Shown: positions 35,101-46,500 of the stretch, piece after piece
How the letters are laid out: the number at the start of each line of letters is the position of its first letter
How positions within the stretch are numbered: position 1 is the stretch's first letter
Origin: Karalla daura
Lineage: Eukaryota > Chordata > Actinopteri > Chaetodontiformes > Leiognathidae
Direction: 5' to 3'
Assembly (NCBI GenBank): GCA_029224185.1
Contig: CM055207.1
Span: 15,468,544 to 15,532,543, forward strand
DNA: 64,000 bases
Translations under genes and position numbers: made by a program
The notes under the pieces: generated by a model
What the model was told of the DNA's origin: nothing
What the model saw: the letters and a program-made list of their open reading frames with translations, nothing else
The model's database searches: none

Positions 35101-38100
35101 CCAGAGACACCCTAAACATCACAGGAGCAGAAGAATGCTGAAGATAAACTTTTTCGGGAACAAATTCCAGGCTTCTTCAACATGTTTGTCAAAAACGGTC
35201 TGAAGATCAATACTTACAGAGGGTCCAACTTTGCCATCAGGGCCAGGGCTTCCAGGGCTACCAGTCATACCCTGTGGAGATAGAGTCACAGAAATTATAT
35301 ATTGTGTGTTTGTGGTTTATGCATCATTTTGGTGAAAGATTTTAGAGTCCTGGTTTTTCATTGTCACAGAAAAATGGTGACGAACTCACCTTGGATCCAG
35401 GTGCACCGGGAGCACCAGAAGCACCAGACTCACCAGTGGCTCCCTGAGGTCCCATTGCGCCAGGGGCACCACGCTCACCGGGGGCTCCCTGAAGTACAAG
35501 GAGATAAACATCAATGGATATGATCTCACTTCATGAGGGCATCTTCACTCATGGCTGTTATTGATTTCTAACACAAAGTCATATCATGTAGACAATGAAA
35601 TTAGGCTGATGATGTGTAGGTTTGAATTCGTATTACCATGTGTTTGAGTGGTGAACCATGTGTGATGGATTTCCTGAATTTTCAGGAGCTCACCTTGCCA
35701 CCAGCAGCTCCATCAGCACCAGGGAAACCACGAGCACCAGGGGCACCCTTGTGGAAAAGCAGACATAGCAAGCATGTTAGTTACTGTGGTACAATCAAAT
35801 AGCAGTGCCTAATCCCCTTGGGAATTTAAGGTACAATAAATGTGCTAGATGCTTTGCAGGAACATGGCCTACAGGGTTTCTGAAACATTATCTTTATTCT
35901 AATATAGTGGTAAAGACCATGGCCACTCCTGATACTCTCCAAAAGTGGTGGCCCAGGATTTAGAAATTTTTTCTTCTGGTAAAATATAACTTGAGAGCAA
36001 CTACAGCATCAGGCATAGGTGTGTCAGGCAGTATAACATACACGCTCTCCAGGGGGTCCACGGGGTCCAGCACCACCAGGCTCTCCACGACCTCCTCTCT
36101 TTCCCTCCTCACCAGAGGGGCCAGGAAGTCCCTGAATTCCAGCTGGGCCCTGCAAAATAAGAGAGGATCATCAGAAAAAATGATCTGAAAAATCGCACAT
36201 ATTAAAGGCAAGATGTGTACTGTATGTATTTGAACTTACAGGCTCTCCCTTGGCACCAGGCTCACCTTTGGGACCAGGGGCACCAGCATCACCCTATTGG
36301 CAGAAACACACACATTAAATCCGGACCATCACATGATCCTGAGCTTATCTAATATAGAAGAACAATCTGTTCTGATACCAAATATAAAATAATCGTATCA
36401 TCAATTCTCTACTCACATTGTTACCCTTGGGACCAGGAGCACCAACAGCTCCCTGAGCTCCAGCAGGACCACGAGCACCAGGGAAACCAGGGGCACCAGC
36501 AATACCAGCAGCTCCCTATCGAGCAGAATAGTGTCAGAAAACTGCAAGTGCTTTCAAAGAATCAGCCAATTGATGAGTCTGATACTTACAGTGGCACCCT
36601 TGCCACCAGCAGCTCCATCATTTCCGGGGGCACCCTGTTGAGAGTAAAGGGAAATAAAGTGTTGAAGTGATGAAATGCATTTCACATTTCAGTTTTTTCT
36701 AGCCTTGTCGAAAAGATTTGACATCTACTCACAGCGGCTCCAGCGGGTCCAGCAGGTCCTGGGTTACCAGGCTCACCACGGGCTCCCTGGGGTCCCTCAT
36801 TTCCACGGCCTCCCTGAGGACCACTCTCTCCCTGTGTATGGCAGCAGCAGCAATGTCTCAGAAATCTCAATGTTTTGATGGTGTTTTGATGAATGCGAAA
36901 TTAAATCATGGGGTACCAACATGAAGAGGAGAGGGGGGAAAAAATCTCAATGCTGATTTTAATCATTTGTCCAGAATGTGATTTCAAATAAATTAAGTTA
37001 GATTACAGTAGCTCCGTAACTATTAGCAACAGGGTAGGTTCCAGATGTGAGATGCCATGTGCGGCATAGTGATGACACCTGGTGGTGGCAGTGCTCATCT
37101 TGGGATCACAATGTCAAAGGGAACATCCTCTATCAGTTTTAAGCCACACTGGCAAATACTGAACCTGTAGGTAATAACTGAACTGTTTCCCATACTTTTA
37201 TTTAACATCGCTTGCAGTCCAGATTGGTGAGAGGACTCCCAACATACTGTTTGTCACTACTTGCCAGAGACAAGTAGGGGGGCACTGGGAACACAAGGTG
37301 TAGGTGAGGGCTACTGACTTCTTCTACAGTCTCTTCAGAGAAATTAGAGTTGAACTGCTTCAAGTAAATTAATGGTGATAAACCTAGCAGATCCATTTAA
37401 ACAGCTGGCTGTTTGTTTGATCTAAAATTGTCTTGGGAGATGTACCTTAGCACCAGCACCACCGGGGAATCCAGGGGGACCAGCAGGTCCAGTGGGTCCC
37501 TAAAAACCAAAGCAGGCACTAGTAAATGTGATGGATTACACAGCAACATACTGAACACAGTACAGAAAAAAGGAGATGTTGATGTGAGTAAGTGGTACTT
37601 ACAGGAGGACCACCAGGGCCAGTGTTGCCATCATTACCACGAGCACCCTGCAGGAGAGCCACAAGTTAGCTCCAAGTGATACTTGCAGGAAATCAAACAT
37701 TATTATCAAGTTTAAACATCAGCATTAGGTGTCTATAAATATAAATATAAATTCAGCACTAAAACTTTTAAGACTAAAAAACAGTTCTTACAGCGGGGCC
37801 AGGAGGTCCAGGGCGGCCTCTCTCACCAGGCAGACCACGAGCACCCTGCAAACAGAAAAAACATTAGCTTAGCAAAGCTAGCACGTTCACAAACTCTGCA
37901 AAGTGCATAGTTTAATCAAAGGAGATTTAAAGACAGTTGGAGTCTGATGTCAGTCAAAACAATGAGAGATGAAAGATGAGAGATCGACGTACCATAGCAC
38001 CAGGAACTCCATTCTCACCAGAGGCACCAGGCTCTCCCTGTGGACAACGTCAAAGGGACACATGAGCTTCAAGACACATGCATTGGAACAAGTTTTGTCC

Positions 38101-41100
38101 TTCTGATTAAATTAAAAGGTCAGTTCAGTCCATGACAATGGCAGCCCTCTATCCTACCTTGGGGCCAGCAGGTCCAGCGTCTCCCTTGGCTCCATCCAGA
38201 CCGCTGAAACCCTGTGCACAAAAATCACAGTTCAGGTGTCTCCCCGCACAACAACACAGCAGGGGATGATTTTGGCACTCGTTGGTCCTTAAAACTCACT
38301 CTGTGTCCCTTGATGCCGGGGAGTCCAGGGGTTCCGGGGAATCCACGAGCTCCCTGAAGCAGGAAAATGAGGGATGTGTCAAAAGCAAAGTTTACCTACA
38401 TGAAGGACTTAAACATCTAAAAGCATTGCTAGAGCCTCTGCCTTCAGCAGGCATCACTCACCTGGGGGCCAGCAGGTCCACGCTCACCGGGGCGGCCAGC
38501 CTTGCCAGGCTCACCCTGTTAAACACAGACAAGGTCAGTACGTGCAATATGTATCCTCCAAATAATGCCTTGACAAATTATTAATGAAGGGATAACATAC
38601 TCTCTGCTAGGTGTTAGCAGGTCAATAAAAGCTGTGTCCGTGCTCGACTGCTCAAGTCATGAAGATTTGATAGATATAGAGGGATAGACAGTAATAAATA
38701 AACCACTCACATCATCTCCGTTCTTTCCAGGGGGGCCACCAGGACCACGAGGACCCATGGCACCCTATAAGAGAAAAGCACAAATAACTAGGTTAGCCTC
38801 AGCCCAACATTGAATACTTGAAAAAAATGTGTCACCGTAGTACCGGCGGTAAAGAAGAGGGGGCGGTGGGCTAGTTGTGTGTGTGGATGTGGAGTATGAT
38901 TACAATAGGAAGTGGGATAATGAATGCAGGAAGTCACATATAGGAAACCATAAATACCATGAAATTATCCATGAAATTAACAGGATCTTTTGTAAAAAAG
39001 TGAACTAGTACAAATTGCAATGTGGATGGTAGTGGCATTTTAGTAGAACAATGTTGTATACTCACAGAAGCTCCAGGCTCACCAGGCTCACCAGGGGGGC
39101 CAGTGAAACCCTGAGGACCCTGATGAGTGACAAAAACAACAGGTTAACACAGTTTTGTATTCAACACGTTGGTATCCATTTGCCACTGGTGACAGAGATG
39201 ATACTTACAGGGGAGCCATTAGGTCCAGGAGGACCGCGAGGACCCATAGGACCCTGTCAACCAAGATGAGAATAAGGTGATTAGTCAATCAATAATTTTC
39301 TCAACCTTCTTTCTATCCATGGACAACTACTGAGTGCTGAAGCTGTCATGGGGCGAGAGGAAGGTGACACACTCTGGACAGGGCACACACACATACACAC
39401 ACCATCCATTCTCACATTCACAACTAGGACCAATTTAGAATCTCCAATCGGCCTTAGCATTTATGTTTTTGGATTTTGGGAGGAAACCGGAGAAGACTAA
39501 TGGTGACACAAGGAGAACATGCTATCATGCATAGGAAGGCCCAAATTCAGCCTGGGACTCAAAGCCATTTTATGTGCATCTGGCAAATGTGTTGTGTGAG
39601 TGCTGGCATACACCAAAACTTTGCGAGAGTAGGTAAAGCAAAACAGTCTCACCATTGGGCCGGGGACAGGTGGGCCGCTGGATTTGGAGTGGTCAACAAA
39701 GCTCATTTGAGGAGAGTAGTGCTACAAAGAGACAAGATTGAGAATTAGTCACTGAGCTTTTGCTTTTGCACATGAATGTGATGTCATCAGTTGCCATTAT
39801 ATGGCAAAAAAATCAAATGGGGATTGTAAATATGACTTTCTTCAACATTCAGTTCGAGTTGTTGAACTAAACTGTCCTCAGACTTCAGCACAGACACTGA
39901 GTAAAAACGGATCATGTTAAAAAATGCACTTGAAGCTCAATAATCAATTAATCTGCTCAGATCAACACTAGATCTCCTGCATTTTATTCAGGGAAATGTC
40001 AGGCACTGAAACAAACTCTCCCAGTGCCTTCTTTCTGGCCTGATTCGGTGTTTTGCAAACTAAAGTGTCGCTGTTGAATGGACACTGATCACAACAGATA
40101 TAAGAGAGATGAGGAGGAGGAGGAAATGTTTACATTTGGACCACCGTGGTGATTTTATGATGCATGTGATTTCAATCAGATTTCAAGTTGTCCACTAAGT
40201 ACAATCCTTAGTGGAGGCTGTGACAGGGCTCTACTTACTCCGCCAAGGCCAGGGGGGCCAGGGGGGCCAGGAGGGCCGGGCAGGCCGGGCTGTCCATCCA
40301 TACCATCATTACCAGGAGGACCAGGAAGACCCTGTAGAAAGAAACAATCATCATTTCTAAATATTTTGGCCGTTTGGGTTAATTCATTCCTATTTAACTT
40401 TTAATGCAGAAAGAACCAAAGAATGTCATCCAAACAAAGTGCCCACTTTCACACTTTTAAACATGGTCCTTGCGTGAAAAATGAAAATCCTGGTTTGACC
40501 TCACTGTTGTATTTTCTGTTTCTCGTTTTCTGATTTGGCAAACCATTGCTGCAAATGTGCACCATGTGACCTCCGAACTTTTGATGAACTGTTGACCTTG
40601 TGACCTAATTATTAAAGGTCATGATCAATATTTTACAGCAGCTCCAGCAGAATATGGGTCAATTTGCCTGGAGTAAAACATGTGACAGCACAACATTTTC
40701 ACAATTTTTACTCCTGCTCCCACTTTGGATAAGAGGAGAAAACCACTGAAGATATTGTGGAAAATGATTACTGTCAACATGCAATGTAGTGGAGATAAGT
40801 AACGCGAGACTGTACAAGACTAAATAAGAGAAATGCACTATTTTCAACACAACCAGGAACTGATTAATGACTCAGAATATGCACTCAATTTAACCTTGTA
40901 CCAAATATGCAAATATGTCACAAATGTCATTCACACTGCATGAGGTTTGTATCAATGAACTGGAACCTACCCTGTCTCCCTTGGGACCAGGCTCTCCCTT
41001 TCCTGGCTATGGACAGATGGAAAAAAGGAGTTAGGCTATGTTGCAATGCTTAAGCCAGCATATGCATTGTGGGCATCGCCTGGGATATAATAATGCATGA

Positions 41101-43375
41101 TGGCAGTGTCTCCAAGGAGAGACCCTCAGCCAAAAGTCACATATACATCTCACTATCAGGCAATGTTAAAGGGAAAAGTACCTCGATATCGTCTGGAATC
41201 ACAGGGCCTATGGGATGAATGAGAAAGGGAAATGTCACCACCTCTTGAACATTTAGAAGACACATTCATAACTTTGGACAGTTACAAAATAGTGTTTTTA
41301 GGCTGAACCAACAAACCCCAAGTCAGAGCTACACTGGTTAAAGCAGGTCAGAGAGCAACACACTTTCATCTCACACTCTCAGCATTTTCATCCCATTAAT
41401 AAATTTGAAAGCACATTTGCTCATTTGTTTGATAAAATCTAAACATTCTCTGTGGTAGCACTGTCACACATGTTGGAAGTTGTGTGCAACCCCTGCTGTG
41501 CCTCAACGCGCCACTGCACAGGTTGGGGAATTACATATTCACTTCACCAAGGAGCGGGGTAATCCAACGTTAAAAGAATGCACATTGAAATAAGCAAAAG
41601 GTAGATCCAAAGCGACGCTTTTCTGAATTAAAATCCTCTGGAGAGTGGGCAGGCTTAGGGCCTGGAGTCCATTTGTGGCCATGGATGGTCAAGGGTGAGG
41701 CGAGGGGCACTAGGTGGCGCCACAAAGCTAATTAACCACACAATTGATGGTGACGATGAGGAGGAGGAGGAGGTGGAGTACCATCGGTGTCTGGGCAGAT
41801 AGGGCAGCACTCTCCGTCTGGGATGATGGGATCAGCACAGTCGGATGTGTCCTCACAGATCACCTCGTCGCACATGACGGTTCCGCTGTCGCAGACGCAG
41901 ATCTGGCAGGGCTCTGGTTTCCATACATCCTTATCGTTGTACAACTGTCCATCTAATGTGCAGCTGCCGAATGTGCCTGTGGGGACAAAACAATGGTGAG
42001 TTTGGGCTCATCCGAAATGGAAAACAAAAGAAAGAAAAAATAAAGTATCCATGTAGATAGGTAACTTATTCAATATATATCTTTTAATAACATATTCAGT
42101 ATTAAGTCAGAGTCCTGTATTGCTTGTAATGTTGAGATGATCTGCAAATCACCATATGGGAACCAGATGTGCTAAACGAGGTGTAGACAAGACATTGGAT
42201 TCAGCTGCAAATTTACTGTGTATTGATAATGTGTTCTTATGCAGACCTTTCAGTTTTGTTTTTTATCTTTCATTTGCTTTATAAAGATGCCTTAGACCTT
42301 AGAACTTGTGCCATTCCAGACCCGGGATAATATGATTCTTCTGAATCAGGTGTTGGGTGAGCTTTTTGTTGAGAGGGAGGAAGCTTTGCGCTTGTTTGCT
42401 TGTGGTTTCAGTAATTTTGGGTCTGGAAAATATTAGAAAACCTGCTTTGGTGCATCGCACAAAGAGGAGCAAGAGTCATCGATCTGATCTGATCAGACGA
42501 AGAGAGACTTTCTCCTCAAAAACTATGAGTGGAAAATTCCTCTGGGCCTAATCACATTTCAGGCTGCTTAATGTGGGCCTGGGCCCTGGATGCACAGTTC
42601 CAGTTTTCACCACTTGGCGGCGCTGTTCGCTAATAAAGCGACAGCTTCCGCACCCTTTGTGATTAATTGACGTCTAGACCACTTCACTGTCTACCTCAGA
42701 CTTTTTCCATTGTCCCCCTTTTTCCAACAACCCAAGACTAGTTTTCGCAAAAACCTCAAGAAAACGCTCTTTAGTTGAGTCAGACATCCTCCTCTATAAA
42801 TCATTTGACTCAAGCTTTATCCTTCACCATAAAATGTGCTAAAAGGCTCTTATATCATACACATATCTTATGATCCTCAACAAACTTCTCTGCTGAATTC
42901 TGATCAGAGATCAAATCAAAGAATCCCTAAATCTTAATTTTGTGAACCTGGGATGGGAATTGCTCTAAAACTGGCAGGCACTACTTTCCAAGCCTAATGT
43001 GACTAATGTGACATCAAACATTTAGGGCGTTTTATTCTTGAGCCTCCTTGAGGACCCAGTGTCCTTTCTATCAGATTTGCACTCAGTGAGCATGAAACTA
43101 CGCCAAACACAGCAACAGGACTCTGTCTAGTTACTGCTCTCCTTCAGATCTCCCTCTCCTCATCTCCCTTTGCAAGAGCTTCCAGTCTCTGTGCGATCTG
43201 GAGTCAGAGGGGCTGCGAAAGGGCGCAGCATCCCTGCAGGCTGCCCCACAGCCCCACAACAGCTCAACATCAATGTTTGAAAGTGATACTTACTATCGTC
43301 CTCGCCTTGACCCCTGGCCAAAAGCACCGCTGCGCTGAGCAGCAGCGCTAACCGGATATCCACAAAGCTGAACAT
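27999..43375 (-). CDS. col1a1: Pro-alpha1(I) chain of type I collagen, complete
   Basis: Secreted fibrillar procollagen chain; with alpha2(I), and in many fish also an alpha3(I), it forms the main fibrils of bone, scale, skin and tendon. I count 51 coding exons, the human number, totalling 4353 bases and 1450 residues (human 1464). Order: signal peptide (about 1-22), von Willebrand C domain with 10 Cys (about 30-90), short minor helix, N-telopeptide (149-164), an uninterrupted 1014-residue Gly-X-Y helix (165-1178), C-telopeptide (1179-1204) and a 246-residue C-propeptide (1205-1450). The VWC domain and the ending PVCFL separate it from col1a2, which lacks the domain and ends differently. Teleosts often have two col1a1 copies; which one this is cannot be decided here. 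Introns are AT-rich and mostly short. The start lies inside the conserved collagen 5' stem-loop. Confidence 0.96.
29256..39253 (-). other. col1a1: col1a1 exons 7-47: triple-helix exons
   Basis: All 41 exons begin with a complete Gly codon and have lengths of 45, 54, 99, 108 or 162 bases, the classic fibrillar collagen pattern. In transcript order exon 7 is 39253-39209 and exon 8 is 39119-39066. Exon 11 (38353-38300) carries KGHR with Lys at helix 87. Exon 31 (34168-34070) carries GFPGER at helix 502-507. Exon 33 (33011-32904) is 108 bases, like the fused 33/34 exon of human. Exon 39 (31542-31381) is 162 bases. Exon 40 (31273-31166) has the collagenase site Gly775|Ile776 within GPQGIAGQRG. Exon 45 (29843-29736) has Lys930 in HKGHR. 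Exon 47 is 29363-29256. An RGD spans the exon 32/33 junction. Exons 7-47 code for 996 residues. Confidence 0.93.
32783..32802. repeat. Perfect 20-bp AT palindrome in a col1a1 intron
   Basis: The 20 bases equal their own reverse complement and sit in a roughly 90-bp TA-rich stretch (32770-32855) in the intron between exons 33 and 34. Likely a simple TA-repeat derivative. Confidence 0.8.
39300..39560 (+). repeat. Dispersed teleost repeat copy in col1a1 intron 6
   Basis: Word order (gtcatggggcgagagg, ctggacaggg, cacacacaccatccatt, caatttagaatctccaat, ggaggaaaccggag, aaggagaacatgc) matches a repeat seen many times in teleost introns. It is the best-preserved copy in this window. The family name cannot be verified without a library search. 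Confidence 0.65.
39653..43375 (-). other. col1a1: col1a1 exons 1-6: signal peptide, VWC domain, N-propeptide and N-telopeptide
   Basis: Exons: 43375-43294, 41976-41782, 41207-41182, 41006-40971, 40331-40239, 39721-39653. Exon 2 is 195 bases as in human and holds the 10-Cys VWC module. Exons 4-5 give a short minor collagen helix ending GLGG. Exon 6 has the expected procollagen N-proteinase site (Pro148|Gln149, in YSPQMS), telopeptide cross-link Lys157 at position 9N, and the first triplet of the main helix (GPM). Confidence 0.92.
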
Positions 43376-43407
43376 GTCTAAATATTAGACATGTAGATTC
43401 TTTGCGG
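43360..43407 (-). promoter_or_regulatory. col1a1: Conserved collagen 5' stem-loop around the start codon
   Basis: The transcript has two pairing arms around a small loop: CTACATGTCTAA on the 5' side pairs with TTAGACATG on the 3' side, with a further outer arm GCAAAG/CTTTGT. The main start ATG (43375) lies in the 3' arm. This matches the 5' stem-loop known in COL1A1, COL1A2 and COL3A1 mRNAs, which binds LARP6 and controls collagen translation. Pairing is visible directly; LARP6 binding is inferred from homology. Confidence 0.85.
43378..43392 (-). promoter_or_regulatory. Micro-uORF in the col1a1 5' stem-loop
   Basis: The upstream ATG at 43392 opens a four-codon frame (M-S-N-I) ending at TAG 43380-43378, two bases before the main ATG. 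The mammalian COL1A1 stem-loop has an equivalent short frame. Confidence 0.7.
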
Positions 43408-43533
43408 CAAGGGGGGAATCCTTTGTTTTTCTCCTCAGACACCACTCATATAGGGTAGGGTCCGGTCTGTGCGTAACTCCAATCCAGACCCCAGCAGAAA
43501 CTCCCTACTGCCTAAACAAATGAGTTAGCTTGG

Positions 43534-43541
43534 CTTTTATA
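43534..43541 (-). promoter_or_regulatory. TATA box of col1a1
   Basis: TATAAAAG on the minus strand, about 160 bases upstream of the start codon. It predicts a transcription start near 43505-43512 and a 5' UTR of about 130 bases, similar to mammalian COL1A1, which also uses a TATA-type promoter. Confidence 0.7.
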
Positions 43542-43559
43542 TGCCAAAACTTTTTGGGG

Positions 43560-46500
43560 AGGTCCCAGCTCGTGCATGTTCCAGTTGGAGTCCCACCTTC
43601 TGCAGGGACAGGGGGCCGGCATGTCAAACAAGTTCACGTTTCAGCTCTAATGCAGATGATGTGGACCATCACTTACACGACGACTCTCCAGCGCTCAGAC
43701 GTGTTTTCTCGCCTCTCTGGACTTGCTTTTACTTTTATGCTTTTCTCTTTTCAGCATCTGACCGAGATGCAGCGGGACCTTTGAAATAATCTGGACTGTG
43801 GAATTTTATTGCTTTGTTCTGTCTTTAAGCCCCAGTTTATTCAGGACATTTAGGGTGGTTAGATTTCAGTTGTGCAGAAAGTTGTTTCACTCTTATGCCT
43901 TTTTTTGTGATTACTTGTGTGGAAGGGTTTCAATGACTTAGGCTCATTATGTGACCGTGTGTGTAATTTTATTGTAAATGTCTGTAGGCTATGCAATAGT
44001 CTATGTGCAAGTCATTGAGATGTTGAGAGGTAATCCTGCCCACGTTGTCACCAGGATGTTAAATAAATCTTTAATTGTTTGTTGCCCTGGGCCTGTAAAC
44101 CTGAGCACCAAGCACCTGCAAGCATCTGCAGTTCCACACCAGCGCACTCTGTCTGAACATTGAGCTCCATGTATGAACACAGATCCCTGATAGTAAAATG
44201 TAGCTTTACACACATTATATCCAGAATTAGGGAGTGGTGCATAAAACAGTCCCTGGAACTCACTGTCCATGTTCTCCCACAACTTAACACTTGCTCTGAC
44301 ACCCTCATACTTCAAATATAGGGTGCCAGAAATGTTTTTCGCACCTTTGTTCCCAGCAAAAGTAAAATGTTTTAAAGCATGTAAAAGCCCATGCTAAATT
44401 CCATGATTTCTCAAAGAGGCATAGCCATCCCATGATGTTAGAGGCGGGGATGGGAGGGAGGGAGGAGAGAACCTGGCAGCTCCACAAAGCAGTCTGGTTG
44501 CACTGTGGACACGTTGCAGCTTTGACAACTACAGTATGCCCCCCTTTGACCTCTCCCTCCTCTCTACTGTTGTCTTCTTCCTCTCATCTCATTCAATCCA
44601 TGGTCACTGCCCCATTCCACTTGCACAGATTACCAACTGCACAAAAGCCTCTTCTAAACAATTATTTGGTGTACATAACGTTTGATTAAACTCTGTCCTT
44701 CAGGAGTCCTTTTTTTCTATTTCAGGCCAGTAAAGATAATTTTATTTGCTATACAATTTCTGACTGTGATTAACTAACATTATTTTGAAATGAAAGCTCC
44801 ACTGTATCCTTGTGCTGCAAAGAAACATAGCTGTTTAAAACTAGCTTTGCCCCTGCTAGCTAGTGTTTAAGCCAAGGGGGGTCAAAGCAACTCAAAAAGA
44901 TCATGGTAAAAATGTTAGAAATGTAGACACATTTCCAACTAGACTGGATTGGACCAATTAGGAAGAAAATATTGACCTGAAATATGAAAGAAGGAAGAAA
45001 TTTTAGCATAGTAGCATCATTAGTCACAGAAGTTACAACTTTTGTCAACATGAAATTATCTCGCTAGCAATAATTATTGTTCCAAGATACCTTTAGTCAG
45101 ACTGAAAAGCTAAAGAAAGTCACATTTGTCCTCATTGGTTTGCAAGTAAGATACACAAATCAAAAATACCAGATTCCTACTATCCTCATTAGGCTAATTA
45201 ATGGGTTGCACACAAAACCAAAAATAAAAATAGAATAATGGCAGAAAATGTATCAGATATAATTTACTATTAAGCACAGAAACTTGGGAAGTATGCAGAA
45301 ATTAAAAAAGAATTTGCACAGCTGTAGTTTGGTTGAAAATTCTAGTTGTCCCACTAGAATGAAATCATGCAAAACCAGTGAAAATGTCAGAGATTGTCAT
45401 GAATGAAAGATTGAAAACACTCACATATGCAGCTTTACAAAGTTCAATGCTCTTTTTACCCCTTAAATGTCTGTTTTTTTCTCTGCTCTGCAGGCGTATG
45501 TGCCATGTCAGTGAAACCACGTTGGCTTCGGCAGCAGGGAAAATGGACACTTTTCAGGTGAAACTTTTGTGTAGTCGGCGATTTTGCTTGCAACAACCAG
45601 GTATTTCTCGCCGTCTGCTTGCCGGCTCAAACACCTGCTTATCAGACAGACAGCTGTCCATTTGCAGGTCAGTGGCTTAACACGTTTTCCTCAGCATGGA
45701 GAAGAGTCTGTTAAACAAATAGTGGTGTTATATGCAGACAGCATCTCGAAAGACAACTTTGATCCCCTGTGTGGCGCTTCAATATATATATAGTCATTTT
45801 GTGATCTCAAACATCAAGAAAAGGATTGACTTTTATTTGACTGATTTCGTGGTGTTAATTTGTATCTTTGTTGTGTTGCAGCAAATAGATGTGGCTTATG
45901 GATGATGCAGAAGTGCACCGTGATAAACAGTTAAAGTAACACACCCTTTTGATTGGGATTTTCGGGGGCTGGGGGCAGAAAAAAAGAGGATCAGAGGAGA
46001 GTAACTGTTAAGAATCAAAGGTTTAAGTGTGTTTTTCATGAAATGGGAATAGGGACATTGTGTTTCACTTTATCTGAGAGGAAGCCTGTTCGATAAGACC
46101 TGTGCCTGTGTTCCGTCTTTGCGATTTTGACCATAACGTTTCCACAGCTCAACAGAGTGACTGCCTCTCTCGTTCTCCTCTCCTGAACGTGTCAGATGTG
46201 CGAGCTGAATAAACGGACGTGGTCCTTCATGCAGCACTTTCTCAGTGACTTTCCATGAGTGAAATGGAGCTAGAGCTCACAGGATACAGTTAAAATAGAA
46301 CTGGTAATTTTCTGCTGTTTGGACTTGCTGCAATCTATAATATATTCTTCTTGTGGCCAGTCTCTCAGAGTTCAGACCAGTGGTTTGGGTGGAATCCTTT
46401 ACGAGTTTACTGAATTTCAGCTGCATTCAAACCCCCTGCCATTGTAGCTCAGGCTGCATGTTTTCTCTCCGGTGGACAAGATATTTAGCATATTTTAGCA

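Noticed and set aside
29256..39253. Regularly spaced similar GC-rich units that could suggest a tandem array or CRISPR-like pattern
   Set aside because: They are Gly-X-Y collagen exons with splice sites on each side and varying spacing.
27999..43375. Assignment as col1a2 (with sgce and ppp1r9a as neighbours)
   Set aside because: A VWC domain is present, the C-terminus is PVCFL, and the neighbours carry SGCA- and spinophilin-specific words.
44001..44315. 104-codon minus-strand frame upstream of col1a1, considered as a transposon or small gene
   Set aside because: No motif, no terminal repeats and no splice partners recognised.
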